Shown: positions 61,127 through 64,000 of the stretch, piece after piece
Numbering within the stretch: the stretch's first letter is position 1
Layout: every line of letters starts with the position of its first letter
DNA from: Zeugodacus cucurbitae
Lineage: Eukaryota; Arthropoda; Insecta; Diptera; Tephritidae
Assembly (NCBI RefSeq): GCF_028554725.1
Contig: NC_071671.1
Location: 66,954,001 to 67,018,000 of the forward strand
Reading direction: 5' to 3'
DNA: 64,000 nucleotides
The notes under the pieces: model-generated
What the model was told of the DNA's origin: nothing
Database searches by the model: none
The model's input: only the letters and a program-made list of their open reading frames with translations
Translations under genes and position numbers: made by a program

Positions 61127-61868
61127 ATGTTGTGTAGCGCAAGGTCGGATCTTGAAAAACATCCAAGGTATATTTCAATTTGGCAATCAGATTAGAGCTA
61201 ATCTCACTTGTAATTTACTTCAAATTTGCAGTACTTGCGAATGCAAAATATGGAAAGAAAAAATCAAATATAAAGTGAAAACGCACATATTTGAAGAGGA
61301 TCTCCTACCCGGTTGTCCAGTGAGAGAAAATCTACCAAGTAGACATCAGCATCTATTTTACAAGGGAGATGAAACGAATACAAATGAAAGGAACACCAAT
61401 GAAAGGTCTACCAATGAAACGAACACCAATGCAACTAACACCAACGCTCCAGAGGGCTCATGGGAACACGAAAGAACTGTGCAATACAACAAAGCCGAAG
61501 AGCAGCGTAAAAAAGATGAAAGAACCTTTCTATATATTGGACCAAATGGCACAATCATATCCAAGTTAGAATTCCATACAATACATTGGGATTCTGTCGG
61601 AGCTGCCACACGCTCACTCTTGACAATATTATTCGATAATAACGTACTGGCCACACACACACTGAGCGGCAAACTATCGACGGTATCTCAAGGTAAACTA
61701 AAGCTACCACTGTGCCCCAAAACAGTCGCCGATATCATATATTTTGTGACCAAACGCTTCAATTGCCATGAATGCAAAGTTCGTACTGCGATCACGGCAA
61801 AATGTGCCGGCGTCGCTCAGGCACAACAACGTTCGAAATTGTTGAAGAATTATTTGTCCAATTCTTGA
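61127..61868 (+). CDS. BEN-domain protein C, two exons (225 aa)
   Basis: Exon 1 is 61127-61167 and exon 2 is 61232-61868, with a 64-bp intron (GTATAT...TTTGCAG, phase 2). Joining them gives 225 residues beginning MLCSARSDLEKHP; an in-frame stop lies upstream at 61061. Reading straight through the intron would also stay open, but only from a TTG. Residues 63-86 are a five-residue repeat NTNER that decays into NTNAT. Residues 115-209 form a BEN domain: YIGPNGTIISKLEFHTIHWD, ATRSLLTILFDNNVLATHTL, then TVADIIYFVTKRFNCHECKVRTAI. This is the most canonical of the three domains here. AATAAA follows 49 bp after the stop. Probable nuclear DNA-binding repressor or insulator-type factor of the Insensitive/Elba class; precise orthology undetermined. 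Confidence 0.9.
61168..61231 (+). other. Short intron in BEN gene C
   Basis: Starts GTATATTTC after CCAAG and ends CTTCAAATTTGCAG; 64 bp, the commonest intron size in flies. Splicing keeps frame with the BEN domain and supplies an ATG start that the unspliced frame lacks. The length is not divisible by three, which fits a real intron joined in phase 2. Confidence 0.75.
61374..61452 (+). repeat. Coding 15-bp repeat (NTNER units)
   Basis: About five units of ACNAATGAAAGGA-like 15-bp sequence in frame within BEN gene C, giving Asn/Thr/Glu/Arg repeats. The later units have changed to NTNAT. Confidence 0.8.
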
Positions 61869-61916
61869 ATCTTAAATACTTTTTTGGAATTAAATTTGAC
61901 TTAACATAACATGCTC

Positions 61917-61922
61917 AATAAA
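61917..61922 (+). terminator. Polyadenylation signal of BEN gene C
   Basis: AATAAA 49 bp after the stop codon, followed by a GT-rich stretch GCTGTGTGTTC. Confidence 0.75.
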
Positions 61923-62802
61923 GCTGTGTGTTCACTATGCATATAAAGACGTGACTATTATTTTCTTCTATGTTTTGAAAGCAAAGCGACTTGTTGTTGG
62001 AAATTATTTGTTGTTGCTTTGCTTATAAATTAATTTTCGCACAAATTTGCTCTCAGACTTTTTAGTTTTCTTTTCGATGTATTCAAAACAAATTTAAGCA
62101 GGGTGATATGGTAAAAACAGCTGTTTATATTTTTTCCACTTTCCACTGGCGAGTTCGAATGCCCAGCTGCTGTTAGCGGTGTTTTGGTTATAATTTCTGT
62201 TTTTTCTGCTGTTGCTATCACTTTAAGGGTTGAACCACAGTTGAAAGTGGGGATTAGAATAGAGTTGCCATCTTAAGAAAAATCAAATTCAGACAAAAAC
62301 TTGGTAGCCAACTGTCCAAAAAAAAAACCATCTAGAGTAGAGTTGCGATAGATTTTTTTCAGATTTAATTCCCAAAAAACAAACTAATTAAGTGTTGGAC
62401 TATAGTTCAAAGAGGGGATTTCGAGTAAGTATTCGCCATAATTAAAATTTGTTTCAAAATATTTTTAGGATGAGTTGCCAAGTGCTTAAAATGTCGAATA
62501 ATTTGAAAATATTAATTAAAAGCCAACATGGGTATTGCAATAAGGATATTTAAGAAAGCTTAAATTTGAAAATATTTTTGAGTAGTGTTGCCAAAGATTT
62601 GTAGTATTATATAGAATTAAATATATTAAATAAAGAATTAAATATAATATGGGTACCAAGCTAAAAAGGTATCGGATAGGTTTAAAATATGTTGGAAATA
62701 TTTTCAAAGCCACATGTTTATAAATTTAATTTAAAAAAAATTATCAAAAAAATAAATTTTTAAGTAACTATGAGTTTCGTAATAATAAGTAAACCAGTAG
62801 TT
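61923..62802. other. AT-rich spacer, no gene seen
   Basis: The phrase GAGTTGCCA/AGTTGCGAT recurs loosely several times (62263, 62341, 62472, 62587), perhaps old duplications. No gene. Confidence 0.4.
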
Positions 62803-64000
62803 TTATACTCTCGCAACAAAGTTGCTACGAGAGTATTATAGTTTTGTCCACATAACGGTTGGTTGTAAGTCATAAAACTAAACGAGTTAGATATAGGCTT
62901 ATATATATCAAAATGATAAGGGTGACGAGTAACGTCCAAATCCGAATGTCTGCTGTCTGTCCGTCCGTCCATCCGTCGTACGGATAACTTGAGTAAAAAT
63001 TGAGATGCTCTTGATGAAACATGGAAGCGGTATTTCTTGGCACCATAAGAAGGTTAGGTTCGAAGATGGGCGTAATCGGACCACTGACACGCCCACAAAA
63101 TGGTAATAACCGAAAACACTGAAAAAGCTTTAACTAAGCCATACATTAAGCTATTGAAGTAAAATTTGGTAGTGAAGGATAGCACTATGAAGGGGCATAC
63201 GTGGATGTAATTTTTTTGAGGCAGTGGGCGTCGCCCCGCCCCCTACTAAGTTTTTGTACATATCTCGTAAACTACTAAAGCTATATCAAGGAAACTTTCT
63301 AGAGTATTTTCTTTTAGGTACTGCCTTATACAGCCAAAACAAAGAAGAAATCGGATAATAACCACGCCCACCTCCCATACAAAGGTTATGTTGAAAACTA
63401 CTAAAAATGCTTTAATTCAGTAAGGAAAACCATCAGAAACCTTAAATTTCATTATAAAGATGGTACAGAAGTGCTGCACTCAAAATCGTATATAAAATTT
63501 CAAATGGGCGTGGTTCCGCCCACTTATGGGTCAAAAATCATATCTCCGAAACTACTCGGCAAATTTCATTGAAATTCGGTTCATAATATCTTTCTAGATT
63601 CCAAATGATATGTTTGTAAAAATAGTTCAAATCGGTTCACAACCACGCCTACTTCCCATATACCGGATCTCTCAAGTCGGTCTGAATAGTTTACTTTACA
63701 CTATATAAAGTTAGTACTAGTGAAGATATCGGAACAGAACTTTGCTCAAATACTGCATTTATAGTGAGGCACCGCACTTCTCAAAATCGTCCAAATCGGT
63801 CCATAAGTTTTCAAGACCCTATATATCGAATATGAGGACCTCAGTACTTCTAACTAATTTTATACCGAAATTATAGTTAAGTCTCTCAGATATTTAGAAG
63901 AAATTTTGTTTGTTTCTTCTAATAATATGTCTAAGTAAGTGCCAACAATTAGTGAAATAGGGTCATAACTTCCCCTAACTCCTATATACCTAATATTAGA
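62803..64000 (-). repeat. Hairpin-ended dispersed repeat, copy 8 (right end cut by window)
   Basis: Minus-orientation copy beginning TATACTCTCGCAAC...GTTGCTACGAGAGTAT, with GTCCGTCCGTCC at 62957. It is more diverged than copies 2, 4 and 6 and runs to the end of the window in its internal part without reaching the TTCGG-hairpin end. Confidence 0.88.

Noticed and set aside
61358..61672. 104-codon minus-strand frame
   Set aside because: Antisense shadow of BEN gene C; its VFVSLVD-like repeats mirror the NTNER repeat.
1..64000. tRNA, rRNA, CRISPR arrays, bacterial operons
   Set aside because: No cloverleaf with A and B boxes, no ribosomal sequence and no regularly spaced repeat array was seen; the tandem and dispersed repeats found are eukaryotic mobile or simple-sequence DNA.

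Overview
This is a 64-kb window of an AT-rich eukaryotic genome, almost certainly a fly and most likely a tephritid fruit fly. The support is indirect: BEN-domain genes of fly type, a 64-bp intron, many CAA/TTG runs, and a dense load of repeat families (hairpin-ended elements, an IS630/Tc1/mariner element, Tigger/pogo-like MITEs) of the kind that fill tephritid genomes. No bacterial feature, tRNA, rRNA or CRISPR is visible, and no gene could be identified to species level.

Only four protein genes are convincing. A single-exon gene at 7130-7771 (minus) encodes a 213-residue acidic protein I do not recognise; it has a TATA box and two TAGteam/Zelda-type CAGGTA sites just upstream. Three genes encode proteins with a C-terminal BEN domain, the DNA-binding fold of Drosophila Insensitive and Elba1/Elba2. 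One lies at 15513-16583 (minus). Two form a tandem pair at 58962-59765 and 61127-61868 (plus); the last has a 64-bp intron that I place from the sequence. All four are small, compact genes in a gene-poor landscape.

The main non-coding observation is a pair of near-ideal recursive splice sites (ratchet points) on the minus strand, at 27551/27552 and 6682/6683. In each a pyrimidine tract runs into CAG that is followed directly by GTAAGC. Together they suggest that much of the window is one very long intron of a minus-strand gene whose coding exons lie mostly outside, with two of the small genes nested in the stretch. A GC-richer segment at 53.1-53.4 kb, with Inr-like motifs and a GTAAGT donor on the minus strand, is a possible first exon.

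Most of the rest is mobile DNA. At least ten full or partial copies of one approximately 1.2-kb hairpin-ended repeat are scattered on both strands (1-745, 2743-3952, 8373-9938, 18960-20563, 21121-21390, 21997-23198, 35912-37110, 39651-40922, 62803-64000). A second family with the same plan of ends is at 49850-50580. There is an internally deleted Tc1/mariner-type element with intact ends (5668-6580), two 5'-truncated non-LTR retrotransposon pieces (8468-9197, 42432-43225), five TIR-bounded non-autonomous elements (27732-28401, 37219-37775, 37916-38376, 49392-49781, 57641-58386), a 233-bp tandem duplication (47531-47996) and a pentanucleotide array (4241-4442). The remaining intervals are AT-rich sequence in which I see no supported gene.
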